A DNA stretch of 64,000 nucleotides from Pseudomonas sp. Irchel s3h14 (lineage in GTDB: Bacteria > Pseudomonadota > Gammaproteobacteria > Pseudomonadales > Pseudomonadaceae). Shown piece by piece: positions 25,644 through 35,163 of this stretch; within the stretch, counting starts at the first letter, position 1, and every line of letters begins with the position of its first letter. Location: NCBI RefSeq assembly GCF_900187425.1, contig NZ_FYDJ01000012.1, positions 1-64,000 of the forward strand. The letters are read 5' to 3'. The notes below the pieces were generated by a model, which saw only the letters and a list, made by a program, of their open reading frames with translations, ran no database searches and was not told the DNA's origin. Both the position numbers and the translations under genes were made by a program.

Positions 25644-26753
25644 ATGCAGACCGAGTTCCCCACCCAGCCAAGTTACCGTACCCAGCGTGATCAATTCCTG
25701 GCCGTCGCGACCGCGGCCGGTGCGACGCTGACCGAGTACCCGCATCCGCTCAAAGGGCCGTTCGGTGAGCCGTTGAGCACCGATGTGGCCGTGCTGGGTG
25801 ATCCGCGCGCCAAGCGTTTGCTGATTGCGCTGAGTGGCACCCATGGCGTCGAAGGCTTCTATGGTTCGGGATGCCAGATCAAGTGGTTGCAGGAGTTGGG
25901 CAAGCGTTCGCTGCCGGCCGATGTCGCGGTGGTGATGATCCACCTGATCAATCCGTGGGGCACTGCATGGCTGCGTCGGGTCAACGAAGACAACATCGAC
26001 CTGAACCGCAATCACCTGAACTTCGACCACGCATTGCCAGATAATCAGGCCTACGCAGCGCTGCATGAAATCTATGCCTGCACGCAATTGCAGGGCCCGG
26101 AGCGTGATCGCGCCGATGCCTTGCTCAATGAGCAAATCGCCGAACACGGCTGGCCAGCGGTGATGTCGATTGTCGAGGGCGGCCAGCACCGTCATCCCGA
26201 GGGTTTGTTTTACGGCGGATTGGCCCCGAGCTGGTCGAACCGCACGTTGCATCAGATCATTCAAAAACATGTTTCCCATGCCGAAGTGGCCATGTGTTTC
26301 GACTTGCACACCGGCGCCGGGGAGTACGGTCATCCGATGTTGCTGACCATCACCGAAGCGGCGTATCCAGCGCTTGCAGATGCGCAGGCCATTTATGGTC
26401 CCTGGCTCTATACCTTGCACACAGGGGCCGACACGCTGAGCGAAACCGGCGTTGCAGCCACCGCCACCGGTTACACCTCGCAAGCGTTGATCAACGCGCT
26501 GCCACACGTGCGGTTGATGCCCTTTGTGATCGAGTGTGGGACGTATCCCGGCGCCGAGGTTCATCGTCATCTGCGCGATGATCACTGGCTGCATCTGCAT
26601 GGCAATCCGAGTGATGCCGTGGGGCGCGGGATCAAACTGAATCTGGTGGAGCAGTTCTATCCCGCCGACAGCGACTGGCAGGCGATGGTCTGGCTGCGCA
26701 CCTGGCAGATTTGGGAACGGGCGTTGTCAGCATTGCCGGCAATTCGTTCCTGA
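25644..26753 (+). CDS. DUF2817 family M14-like zinc carboxypeptidase
   Basis: A 369-residue protein of the DUF2817/M14-like family. An HxxE zinc motif is seen at H67-E70 (SGTHGVEGFYG), then NEDNIDLNRN (the substrate-carboxylate NxDxNRN pattern), a likely third ligand in FDLHTGAG and a late glutamate in FVIECGTYPG. No signal peptide, so it should be cytoplasmic. The substrate is unknown. An AAGAGG lies before the ATG. Its last 97 bases overlap the convergent DUF4239 gene. Confidence 0.8.
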   Translation: MQTEFPTQPSYRTQRDQFLAVATAAGATLTEYPHPLKGPFGEPLSTDVAVLGDPRAKRLLIALSGTHGVEGFYGSGCQIKWLQELGKRSLPADVAVVMIHLINPWGTAWLRRVNEDNIDLNRNHLNFDHALPDNQAYAALHEIYACTQLQGPERDRADALLNEQIAEHGWPAVMSIVEGGQHRHPEGLFYGGLAPSWSNRTLHQIIQKHVSHAEVAMCFDLHTGAGEYGHPMLLTITEAAYPALADAQAIYGPWLYTLHTGADTLSETGVAATATGYTSQALINALPHVRLMPFVIECGTYPGAEVHRHLRDDHWLHLHGNPSDAVGRGIKLNLVEQFYPADSDWQAMVWLRTWQIWERALSALPAIRS

Positions 26754-27565
26754 CGTGATTTACGGGGAAGTGGCCTCTGGTTGCCCGAACTCATGCGGTT
26801 CAAATCTTCCTGCAACCGCAGCATGCTTTCTTCGCCGACGCGGATGAAGCCGCTGCGGGGCTGATCCAGGTCGAGGATGACGGTGAAGACCATGGCAATC
26901 AGGATCGCGAAGACGGCCGTCGAACCGTGCCGTCGACGGTGGCCCAGGCCATAGCTGTAAGCGATCAAACCCAGCGCACCGATGGCCACGACGAACAGCA
27001 GATTGATGACGGTTGCCGGGACATGATTGTCCTGCGCGGCGCGGCGCTTTTCATTGACGTTGTAGACGTCGGTCAACGACTGGATCACCAGGTTCATGGC
27101 GGCTGTCGCTTCGCCCTGGGCCTCGGCGGTGGCAGCCAGATTCCATAACTGGTCCTCGATCGTCCGGGACGATTCGCTGGCCGCCTTCAACAGTATCTCG
27201 TCCGTGCCGGCGCGCATGAATTCAATCCGCGCCGAGACGTAATCCTTGAGCAGCGCCGACATCTTCCCGCGCAGATCAGACGGCAGTAGCTTCGCCCGCA
27301 AATAGGTCGAGCCGATCACCGTGACTTCATCTTGAATCAGTGTTTTGCGCGCTTCGAAACGTGAGGTGGCCATGGCGAAGTTGAAACCCAGCAACAACGC
27401 GAGCAGACCGAGGAGGGCGGTTTGCAAAACGGTGAGGTGGGATCGGTTCGAATCACTGCTGTGGGTTCGGTGATGACGGCCGAGACGAAAAGCGAGTTCC
27501 AGCACCACGCAGAAGATGGCGACCACGATGAAAAACAGAATGATCTCGTCCAGGCCCCAGTGCAT
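26657..27565 (-). CDS. DUF4239 membrane protein
   Basis: A 302-residue inner-membrane protein with four hydrophobic segments, two at the N-terminus (about 5-30 and 43-66) and two in the C-terminal half (about 185-205 and 215-235), flanking a soluble helical region. This is the DUF4239 (bestrophin-like) pattern. Function unknown. The hydrophilic tail after residue about 270 is encoded antisense to the end of the DUF2817 gene and is probably not part of the conserved fold. Confidence 0.75.
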   Translation of the reverse strand: MHWGLDEIILFFIVVAIFCVVLELAFRLGRHHRTHSSDSNRSHLTVLQTALLGLLALLLGFNFAMATSRFEARKTLIQDEVTVIGSTYLRAKLLPSDLRGKMSALLKDYVSARIEFMRAGTDEILLKAASESSRTIEDQLWNLAATAEAQGEATAAMNLVIQSLTDVYNVNEKRRAAQDNHVPATVINLLFVVAIGALGLIAYSYGLGHRRRHGSTAVFAILIAMVFTVILDLDQPRSGFIRVGEESMLRLQEDLNRMSSGNQRPLPRKSRQERIAGNADNARSQICQVRSQTIACQSLSAG

Positions 27566-27670
27566 AGGGTGGTCTCTCTGCGTTTAAGCTTTGGCATTAA
27601 CTGTAGGAGAGAACCGCGAAGAGCGGGCATTAACCGCTCTGTGGGCCGGGAGCACTTTTCTCGAGGCATA

Positions 27671-27703
27671 AAAAAACGGCCTACCTTTCGGTAAGCCGTT
27701 TTT
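27671..27703. terminator. Terminator of the tRNA-Met gene, bidirectional
   Basis: AAAAACGGCCTACC and GGTAAGCCGTTTTT pair around TTTC with T-runs on both strands. It lies 7 bases after the minus-strand tRNA. Confidence 0.85.
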
Positions 27704-27709
27704 AGTACT

Positions 27710-27786
27710 TGGTGGCTACACAGGGACTTGAACCCCGGACCCCAGCATTATGAATGCTATGCTCTAACCAACTGAGCTATGTAGCC
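27710..27786 (-). tRNA. tRNA-Met (CAT), elongator
   Basis: A 77-base cloverleaf on the minus strand beginning GGCTACATAGCTCAG, with anticodon CAT in TTCATAA, a GGTTCAAGTCC T-arm, and encoded CCA. The first base pair (G-C) and overall sequence fit the elongator, not the initiator. A promoter should lie in the 116 bases towards the chemoreceptor gene. Confidence 0.95.
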
Positions 27787-27902
27787 AAGTGGCGCGCATT
27801 ATTGGCTCGTAACTGAGATGTGTCAAGCGTAAATCTAAAATATTTCTCTACGCTTTCAACCGCTTATCCACCTGACCCGAAAAAACGGGCCAGGGGAGGG
27901 CG

Positions 27903-29960
27903 TCAACTGAGCTGAAATCTCCCGGTATTGGCACTCAAGGCCTTGCTGCCCTGGCTCAAAGTGTCCGCCGCCAGATTCACCGCCCGCGCGCCTTCGAGCA
28001 AGCGTACCGCCGCCTGATCGACTTGCTGGATGTTGCCGCTGACCTCGTCGGCGGTGGTCGCTTGCTCGTCGACCGCTGTGGCGATCTGCGCCAGGGTGTC
28101 GGTGACACTTTGCACAGCACTGGCAATTTCCCCCAAGCGTTCGCCGAGGCCAGTGACGGCCTGGGCGTCGGACTGAGCCTGGCCGCAAGCGGCTTCCATC
28201 AGGCTCACCGCTTCGTTCACGGTACTGCGCAGGCTGTCGACAGTGCCGGCAATCTGTGCGGTGGAGGATTGGGTGCGTTGCGACAGGCTGCGTACTTCAT
28301 CGGCCACCACCGCAAAGCCACGACCTTGCTCACCCGCGCGAGCGGCCTCGATGGCGGCGTTAAGTGCCAACAGGTTGGTCTGCTCGGCCACCCCGCGAAT
28401 GGTGTCCACCACCAACTGAATCTGCTGCCCTTGCTCACTGACCCGGCCCAGTGCCGCAGCGGTGTCATTCAAGCGTTGATTGAGTTGCTGAATGCTCGCC
28501 GTCGTGCGCTGGCTGTCACGGCTGCTGTCGGCGGCGATGCGCTGGGTGTGCTGAGCGCTGCCAGAAGCCTGTTCGCAACTCTGGGCGACCCCTTGCGAGG
28601 TCGCGGCCAATTGCGTGGCCGCCGCCGCGATCTGGCTGATCTGCAACTGCTGAGCTTCGACTTCCCCAAGGGCGCCGCTGGAGTGATGGTTGAGGGTGCG
28701 CACCGCGTTGCTCAGTTGCAAGGTTTCATGATCGACCCCCAGTAAGCTGTTACGCAGTTGCACCACCGCGACGTTGAGGGCGGTGCTGATGGCGGCCAGT
28801 TCGTCGCGGCCCTCCACCGGTACTTGCAGACTCAGATTGCCGTCGCGCAAGGCTTCGGCCAGCAGGGTAATGCCGCTGGTGCTACGGCGAATCGAGGCTT
28901 GCAAGCAGATGAACAGATACAGCGCGGCCAGCAGCAGGCAGCCGAAAATGGTCGCTACCAGGATGAACTGGCGGATGGCAGAACCGTGGTAATAGTCCAG
29001 ACGTTGATCCAGTGACACCAACGACTGCTGACGCAACGAAGCGAGGTCGGAGAGGAGGCCGTCGAGACTTCGTTCAAATTCTTCCGGCTTGAGCTTGATA
29101 CTGCCGCCGAACACGCCGTCATCGAGGACTTTCAATTCGGCGTCCAGGTGCTTGAGGCTGTCATGGTATTGCCCGGCCCAGGCTTGCAACGCGCTGGGCA
29201 GTCGCGCTTCCAGCAGGCTGGCGGTTTTGACCAGCTGCTCCCGGGCATCACCGATGCGGCTGCGTAAGTCGCGCAATTGCAGGCGGCTTTGCAGGGTGAA
29301 CTGCCCGGACACTACAGAGGCCTGGCCGACGCTGGCGAGACGGCCGACTCGCTCAATCAGGTCTGGCGCGTGTTGCGTGGAGATTTGCGTCAGCAGATAG
29401 GTTTCCAGCCACGGCGCCAGCGTCAGGCGATTGTCCATGGCGATCTGCTCGCGCAAGGCTTGCAGCGCACTCAAGGCATTGGTGAAACGATCGTAACCGT
29501 CCGGCCACCAACCGACGCTGCTCAAGCTTTTCGAGTCGAGGCCGTTGAGGGCGGTTTGCAGGGCTTGATAACGGGCCAGGGTTTCGCCCTCGGCGCCTTC
29601 GGTTTGCAGTGCGTTGCCGAGGTCCGAGGTGGCTTGGGCGACGGCTGGCTGAACCGTATCGAAAGCAGCCATCGCCGCGATCGTCGCGGGTGTCGGCTGA
29701 CGATTGGTTTCCGTGGCGCGCCAGCGAGCCGCGCGGTCACGCTGGGCGGCGAGCAGATTATCCAGTGCATCGAGGGCGAGCAGTTGCCGAACCCCGGCAC
29801 GTTCGCCGGAGATCAGGTTCAGTTTGTCGCGATAGTCCTGACCGATCATCCACAGACTGCCCGCCAGCGGCAGGATAAACAGTAGAAATAACAGCTGAAA
29901 TTTGCGTGCGAAGCCAAAACGCCCCAGTAACCCGATCCCCGGTGATAAAAAAGCCTGCAT
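27903..29960 (-). CDS. Transmembrane methyl-accepting chemotaxis protein
   Basis: A 685-residue chemoreceptor. A membrane segment lies near residues 20-42, a long helical periplasmic sensor region (about 45-335) follows, then a second membrane segment (about 345-370), HAMP and the signalling domain with NLLALNAAIEAARAGEQGRG. It ends GRFQLS without a CheR-tethering pentapeptide. Ligand unknown. The ATG at 29960 has AGAGGAG 9 bases before it; an upstream start would add an unconserved stretch. Plausible, though not certain, that the large sensor is a nitrate/NIT-like or helical-bundle type. Confidence 0.88.
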   Translation of the reverse strand: MQAFLSPGIGLLGRFGFARKFQLLFLLFILPLAGSLWMIGQDYRDKLNLISGERAGVRQLLALDALDNLLAAQRDRAARWRATETNRQPTPATIAAMAAFDTVQPAVAQATSDLGNALQTEGAEGETLARYQALQTALNGLDSKSLSSVGWWPDGYDRFTNALSALQALREQIAMDNRLTLAPWLETYLLTQISTQHAPDLIERVGRLASVGQASVVSGQFTLQSRLQLRDLRSRIGDAREQLVKTASLLEARLPSALQAWAGQYHDSLKHLDAELKVLDDGVFGGSIKLKPEEFERSLDGLLSDLASLRQQSLVSLDQRLDYYHGSAIRQFILVATIFGCLLLAALYLFICLQASIRRSTSGITLLAEALRDGNLSLQVPVEGRDELAAISTALNVAVVQLRNSLLGVDHETLQLSNAVRTLNHHSSGALGEVEAQQLQISQIAAAATQLAATSQGVAQSCEQASGSAQHTQRIAADSSRDSQRTTASIQQLNQRLNDTAAALGRVSEQGQQIQLVVDTIRGVAEQTNLLALNAAIEAARAGEQGRGFAVVADEVRSLSQRTQSSTAQIAGTVDSLRSTVNEAVSLMEAACGQAQSDAQAVTGLGERLGEIASAVQSVTDTLAQIATAVDEQATTADEVSGNIQQVDQAAVRLLEGARAVNLAADTLSQGSKALSANTGRFQLS

Positions 29961-30292
29961 GCCCCATGACTCCTCTGGACACCACGCGCCATTGGCGTGC
30001 GTCGAGACCGTTGCGGCCGCGACCTGTGCCCTTTTAAAAGGCCTCGAAAGTTCACCCTCGCCAGCTCTGTAGGCCGGCTCTGTAGCGAAACTTCCCATTC
30101 TCGGTCCCCTTTGTAAGGGGCCGCGTTGAAGCGGATTACCAAGGCAAGATTCAGACCATGGCGTTGCGCTATCACCTTTTCAGTGATGAAAATCGAAGTC
30201 GTTAGCAGGCTAAGGGGATGGCGCTGCTGCACCGAAAAATGGCACATTGACGCACCTGCCTGTGTGCACCCATCTGTTGTACGGAAACTCTT

Positions 30293-31510
30293 ATGGCTAT
30301 CAGCAATGTCCAGACCGGCGCGCAGCCGGCATCCGCGACTTCACAAAGCAGCCCTTTGGTCATGCGCATCATCGGCGCCGTGGCGCTGGCGCATTTGATC
30401 AACGACTTGATCCAGTCGGTGCTGCCGTCGATCTATCCGATGCTCAAGGCCAACTATGGCCTGACCTTCACTCAGGTTGGCCTGATCACTTTGACGTTCC
30501 AGCTGACAGCTTCGCTGTTGCAGCCGTGGGTCGGTTACTACACCGATCGGCACCCCAAACCCTGGCTGCTACCGGCCGGGACGGTTTGCACACTGATCGG
30601 CATTTTGATGATGTCGGTGGTCGGCAGTTTTCCGATGATTTTGCTGGCGGCAGGGTTGATCGGTATCGGCTCCTCGACCTTTCACCCGGAAGCTTCTCGC
30701 GTGGCGCGATTAGCGTCTGGCGGGCGGTTTGGTTTGGCGCAGTCAACGTTTCAGGTCGGCGGCAATGCAGGCTCAGCCTTCGGTCCGTTGCTGGCTGCGG
30801 CGATCATCATTCCTTTCGGTCAGGGCCATGTGGCCTGGTTCGGATTGTTCGCGGTGTTTGCGCTGTTCGTGCTTTATCGAATCAGTCGCTGGTACGCCAA
30901 TCACTTGAGCCTGTTCAAACTCAAGCAAGGCCAGGCGGCGACGCATGGCTTGTCGAAGAACCGCGTCATCAGTGCACTGGTGGTGCTCGGGCTGCTGGTG
31001 TTCTCCAAGTATTTCTACATGTCCAGCCTCACCAGTTATTTCACCTTTTACCTGATCGAGAAATTCGACCTGTCGGTGGCGAGTTCGCAGTTGCACCTGT
31101 TCCTGTTTCTCGGAGCGGTAGCGGCGGGGACCTTCTTCGGTGGGCCGATCGGCGACAAGATCGGGCGTAAGGCGGTGATCTGGTTCTCGATCCTCGGCGT
31201 AGCGCCGTTCACCCTGATCCTGCCTCATGTGGACCTGTTCTGGACCAGCATCCTCAGCGTCGTGATCGGCTTCATCCTGGCGTCAGCATTTTCGGCGATC
31301 GTGGTGTATGCGCAGGAACTGGTGCCGGGCAATGTCGGGATGATTGCCGGGGTGTTCTTCGGATTGATGTTCGGCTTTGGCGGGATTGGTGCGGCGTTGC
31401 TTGGGCATTTGGCCGACATTCATGGCATCGAATACGTGTACTTCCTGTGTTCGTTCCTGCCGTTGTTGGGTGTGCTGGCGATCTTTCTGCCAAGAACTAA
31501 AAAAGCCTGA
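30293..31510 (+). CDS. fsr: MFS transporter, fosmidomycin-resistance (Fsr) type
   Basis: A 405-residue major facilitator with 12 hydrophobic segments. HLINDLIQSVLPSIYP near the start, GSSTFHPEASRVARLASGG and the KPWLLPAG loop are typical of Fsr-like exporters. E. coli Fsr exports fosmidomycin; the natural substrate is unknown. The start follows a serine/threonine-rich N-terminus usual for Pseudomonas members. REP sequences follow the stop. Confidence 0.88.
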   Translation: MAISNVQTGAQPASATSQSSPLVMRIIGAVALAHLINDLIQSVLPSIYPMLKANYGLTFTQVGLITLTFQLTASLLQPWVGYYTDRHPKPWLLPAGTVCTLIGILMMSVVGSFPMILLAAGLIGIGSSTFHPEASRVARLASGGRFGLAQSTFQVGGNAGSAFGPLLAAAIIIPFGQGHVAWFGLFAVFALFVLYRISRWYANHLSLFKLKQGQAATHGLSKNRVISALVVLGLLVFSKYFYMSSLTSYFTFYLIEKFDLSVASSQLHLFLFLGAVAAGTFFGGPIGDKIGRKAVIWFSILGVAPFTLILPHVDLFWTSILSVVIGFILASAFSAIVVYAQELVPGNVGMIAGVFFGLMFGFGGIGAALLGHLADIHGIEYVYFLCSFLPLLGVLAIFLPRTKKA

Positions 31511-31522
31511 AAACACGCGGTC

Positions 31523-31614
31523 CCGTAGGAGCAAGGCTTGCCCGCGATGAACGATGACGCGGTGCATAAGGCAAATCGCGTAACGGCCATCGCGAGCAAG
31601 CTTTGCTCCTACAG
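31523..31614. repeat. REP pair (family A)
   Basis: Inverted copies of CGTAGGAGCAAGGCTTGCCCGCGAT-type units (CCGTAGGAGCAAGGCTTGCC and its partner CGCGAGCAAGCTTTGCTCC) with a 40-base centre. It lies between the convergent fsr and TonB-receptor genes. Confidence 0.88.
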
Positions 31615-31670
31615 GAATTTCATGTCTAGTCCTGAAACAGGTGTAAACCTTATTCAGGACGCGACAAGTG

Positions 31671-34097
31671 TTAGAACGTCGGGGTGTACTTCACGCTGAA
31701 CATCACGTTGCGCGGATCACCGTAGTTGTTGTTGCCATTGATCTGGTTGTAGGCCGCAGTGAAGTACGTCTTGTCAAACAGGTTGTTGGCATTCATCGCC
31801 AGCTCGATTTCCGGGGTGAGCTGATAACCGACACGGGCATTCCACACGGTATAACCCGGAACGTTGACGGAGTGGTCGTAACCCACCGTGTGGGTCTGGG
31901 CGGTAAAGCCCAGGCCGGTACTCACACGACTCCAGTCGCCGCTCAACTGATAATTGCCCCACACACGCAGCATGTGTTTAGGCGTCCACCAACTGAAGAT
32001 TTTGCCCTCGTTGTCAGGGTCATTCAGGTATTTGGTGGTGTTGTAGGTGTAGCCGGCAAACAGTTGCAGATTGTCGATCACTTCACCGCTGATTTCAGCG
32101 TCAAGGCCCTGGCTGCGCACTTTCCCCGATGCCGTCGAGCAATACCAACCGTTGCAGATTTGCTCACCCTGCCTATCGAGAACAGCACGGTTCTCCTGAT
32201 CGTAACGGAACAGGGCCAGGGATGTATTGATCCGACCCTCCATCAACTCGCCCTTGAGACCAATCTCGTAGTTACTACCGATAATCGGTTTAATGACCGA
32301 ACCGGCTGTATCGCGTTCGGTCTGCGGTGTGAATACGTCGGTGTAACTGGCGTAGACCGACCATTCGCGGCTCAGGTCATAGACGATACCGGCGTAGGGT
32401 GTGACTTCCCCGGTTTCGTTGGCGGTGCTCTCAGGATTGACGGTAGTGCCAGACAAGGTTTCGGTAGACGATTTGTAGCTGTAGTCGTACCAGCTGACCC
32501 GGGAGCCGAGCACCAGGGTCAACTGCTCGATCGGCTTGACCCGCCAGCTGCCGTACAGGCCTTTCTGGCGGATGTCGTATTGGCTGGGAACCCCACGGCC
32601 ACCGGAATCGATCAAACCCTCGTAACTGATGTCGGGACGGTCGTGATCAATGTCGAAGATGCTGTCGGTGCTGTTGTTGAAGGTTCGGGCGAATTTGTCG
32701 TCCGAGGTGTATTTGGAATAGCTGCCGCCCACCATGATTTCCTGCTGCATGGACAAGGCTTCGAACTTGCCGATAACGTTCATGTCCAGCGCGACTTTGG
32801 TGGAGTCCAGGTCCGTCACGAAGTCAGCGTACTGCACGCCGGTACCATCGGGTCTGATGCCAGAGCCGGAGGATTGCACCCGCTGGTTCTTCGCCTTGTT
32901 GGTTTCAGTCATGCGCACGGCGCCGACCTTGAAGGCCCAGTCGTCGTTGAAACGGTGTTCCAGATCGGTGTAGAGCGTGGTGACGTCGATATCCGAATGG
33001 TTCCACTTCGCCCCGGTGTACGTCTTGCGCGACAGGTCGATGGGTTTACCGTCGGAATAACGCGGGAAGCCACGGACATTCGAGCGCGATTCGCCGTCGG
33101 ACTGGCTGACCGCCACGCCCAAGGTAGTGGCTTCGCTCAGATCAAAGTCCAGCGCACCGTACAGTGAGGTGGTCTTGTACCATTCGGAATCGACAAACGA
33201 GTGGCTGTCGTCCTGGTCGGCCAGGAAACGTCCACGGATTGTGCCGCTCTGGTTCAGCGGCCCGCCGGCATCCAGTTGCAGACCGTAGTGATCCCAGGAG
33301 CCGGCCTTGCCGGTAAGGGTTACTTTCGGTACGGCCTGACCGCGCTTGCGCACCAGGTTGACGGCGCCGCCGGGGCTGCCGGTGCCTTGCAGTAAACCGG
33401 ATGCGCCACGCAGCACTTCCATGCGATCGAAGAAAATCAAATCCTGCGTGGCCCAGTTGCCCAGCGCATAAGTGTTACGCGGGATCGGCACACCGTCGTA
33501 CTGCCAGTCATCGATCTGGAAACCGCGCGAAGAGAGGATCAAGCCTCTGCCGACGCCTTGGGCGCCGACCAGGCCGGTGGTCTTGTTGGCCGCATCCTTG
33601 AGATCGACGATATCCTGATCGTCCATTTGCTTGCGGGTCATCACCGTGACCGACTGCGGAATTTCCTTGAGGGTGTGGGTGCCTTTGCCGATGGTCACTG
33701 CCCGCGCGGTATAGGAACCCGAGTCTTCGGTAGTGGCGTCGGTGCTGCGTTCAACGATGTTGGTGGCACCCAATTGCAGTGCTGCGCTGTTCTCCGGGGT
33801 CGGTTCAACGCTGAAGTTGCCTTGATCCGTCACGCGTAACTGCAAGTCGCTGCCCGACAGTGCCCTCTGCATCGCTTCCTCGGCCGGCATCTGGCCGATC
33901 ACCGATGGCGCCTGTTTGCCCTGCACCAGCGATGGATCCAGCGAGATGATTTGCCCGCTCTGGCCGGCGATCGCATTAAGCGTGCTGGCGAGTGGACCGG
34001 CCGGCAGATTGAAGGTCAAGTTTTGCGCCAGGGCAGGGCTCGCCAGGGTTGCCAGGGCAACGGCGACGGAAAGGGCGTGGGGCCATGTGTTAAACAC
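31671..34097 (-). CDS. TonB-dependent siderophore receptor with N-terminal signalling domain
   Basis: An 808-residue outer-membrane receptor. Signal peptide ends SPALAQ (about residue 24); an STN signalling domain follows (about 30-85, NLTFNLPAGPLASTLNAIAG), then the plug (about 130-240, with IPQSVTVMTRKQMDD) and the beta-barrel, ending in Phe (KYTPTF). The STN domain tells a FecR-type partner that the receptor is loaded, and the fecR and fecI homologues lie just upstream. The GTG start at 34097 has AGGAG 6 bases before it and gives a normal signal peptide. The siderophore cannot be named from the sequence. Confidence 0.92.
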   Translation of the reverse strand: MFNTWPHALSVAVALATLASPALAQNLTFNLPAGPLASTLNAIAGQSGQIISLDPSLVQGKQAPSVIGQMPAEEAMQRALSGSDLQLRVTDQGNFSVEPTPENSAALQLGATNIVERSTDATTEDSGSYTARAVTIGKGTHTLKEIPQSVTVMTRKQMDDQDIVDLKDAANKTTGLVGAQGVGRGLILSSRGFQIDDWQYDGVPIPRNTYALGNWATQDLIFFDRMEVLRGASGLLQGTGSPGGAVNLVRKRGQAVPKVTLTGKAGSWDHYGLQLDAGGPLNQSGTIRGRFLADQDDSHSFVDSEWYKTTSLYGALDFDLSEATTLGVAVSQSDGESRSNVRGFPRYSDGKPIDLSRKTYTGAKWNHSDIDVTTLYTDLEHRFNDDWAFKVGAVRMTETNKAKNQRVQSSGSGIRPDGTGVQYADFVTDLDSTKVALDMNVIGKFEALSMQQEIMVGGSYSKYTSDDKFARTFNNSTDSIFDIDHDRPDISYEGLIDSGGRGVPSQYDIRQKGLYGSWRVKPIEQLTLVLGSRVSWYDYSYKSSTETLSGTTVNPESTANETGEVTPYAGIVYDLSREWSVYASYTDVFTPQTERDTAGSVIKPIIGSNYEIGLKGELMEGRINTSLALFRYDQENRAVLDRQGEQICNGWYCSTASGKVRSQGLDAEISGEVIDNLQLFAGYTYNTTKYLNDPDNEGKIFSWWTPKHMLRVWGNYQLSGDWSRVSTGLGFTAQTHTVGYDHSVNVPGYTVWNARVGYQLTPEIELAMNANNLFDKTYFTAAYNQINGNNNYGDPRNVMFSVKYTPTF

Positions 34098-34194
34098 AAC
34101 ATTCTCCTGTTTGTATGGAAGTCTCAGGAGATAGGTGGGATGAGAAATGAGAACCGGACACAAATAAGATCGATTTTCAAAAAAAATCACCGCT

Positions 34195-35163
34195 TTACTT
34201 CGAACCAATCAACGTCAGCCAAGGGCTGTAGCGATCCACCCGTATAGGCAGGGTTTCTGCCAGAGCACTGAACGCCCGGTCGGGATCGTCAAGCGGGAAC
34301 ATACCCTGGACGCGCAAGCCTCGAACCTCGGGAGCCACGCGCACAAAACCGCGACTGTAAGGGCGTAGGGCGTCGACCACGTGCTCAAGGGATTCGTCCA
34401 GCACATTCAGCCTCCCGCTCAACCAGTCGGCACGCTGGCGCTGATCGCTGCTAACGAGGGCAATTTGCCGGGCGTGCATCAGAACCGACTGACCTTCTTG
34501 CACAACTTGCACTGTGCCGTCGAACAACCGTGCTTCGACCGAATGCTGTAACACCACCACTCGGCTGGCACCTTGCTCCTGGGCAACGAGAAACCGGGTA
34601 CCCAGCGCGCGCACTTCACCTTCAGCGGTGCGCACGCGCAACGGACGGCGGGGATCGGGCTGCACCTCAATCACCAGTTCACCGTGGCGCAGGATCACCA
34701 GCCGTTGCTTGTCATCGAAGCGCAGATCCACTGCGCTGTTGGCGTTTAAGCTCAGGCTACTGCCGTCGGCCAGTTTGAAGTTTTGACGCTCGCCGCGCCC
34801 GGTGTGCAGATCAGCCAGCAGCGCGTCACCCAGCTGGCTCCTGGCGCCTAGCCACACACCGCCTCCGAGCAGGCCCAGACCGGCGATCACGCGCAGGGCG
34901 TCGCGGCGCGAAGCATGAGGCTGCAAGAGCACTTGGCGGGCTTCGCTGGCGTGACCGGGCAAGCGTCGATCCAGCGCGCGAACCGTGTTGAACGAACCGC
35001 CGAGACGGTCCTGCAATTTTGTCCAGGCCTGTCTGTGCGCACGATCCATCGCCAGCCACGTGTTGAAACGTTCCTGCAGTGCAGCATCGGGCGTACCGGC
35101 GCGAAGCTTTACCATCCAGTCGATGGCCTGCTCACTGATGGGGTCCAGGCGCGGCTTGCTCAT
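34195..35163 (-). CDS. fecR: FecR-family anti-sigma regulator
   Basis: A 322-residue FecR-like protein: an N-terminal cytoplasmic DUF4880 region (PISEQAIDWMVKLRAG near residue 10), a membrane segment around residues 95-115 (DALRVIAGLGLLGGGVW), and a periplasmic FecR domain with LADGSSLSLNANSAVDLRF and ALGTRFLV. It passes the signal from the receptor's STN domain to the sigma factor. The ATG at 35163 overlaps the sigma-factor stop (ATGA), so the two are coupled. Confidence 0.92.
   Translation of the reverse strand: MSKPRLDPISEQAIDWMVKLRAGTPDAALQERFNTWLAMDRAHRQAWTKLQDRLGGSFNTVRALDRRLPGHASEARQVLLQPHASRRDALRVIAGLGLLGGGVWLGARSQLGDALLADLHTGRGERQNFKLADGSSLSLNANSAVDLRFDDKQRLVILRHGELVIEVQPDPRRPLRVRTAEGEVRALGTRFLVAQEQGASRVVVLQHSVEARLFDGTVQVVQEGQSVLMHARQIALVSSDQRQRADWLSGRLNVLDESLEHVVDALRPYSRGFVRVAPEVRGLRVQGMFPLDDPDRAFSALAETLPIRVDRYSPWLTLIGSK

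Noticed and set aside
27710..27786. tRNA-Met as an integration site
   Set aside because: No copy of the tRNA 3' end and no integrase gene were seen within the window.
31668..33167. 499-codon plus-strand open frame
   Set aside because: Lies fully antisense to the TonB-receptor barrel; low-complexity composition typical of a shadow frame.
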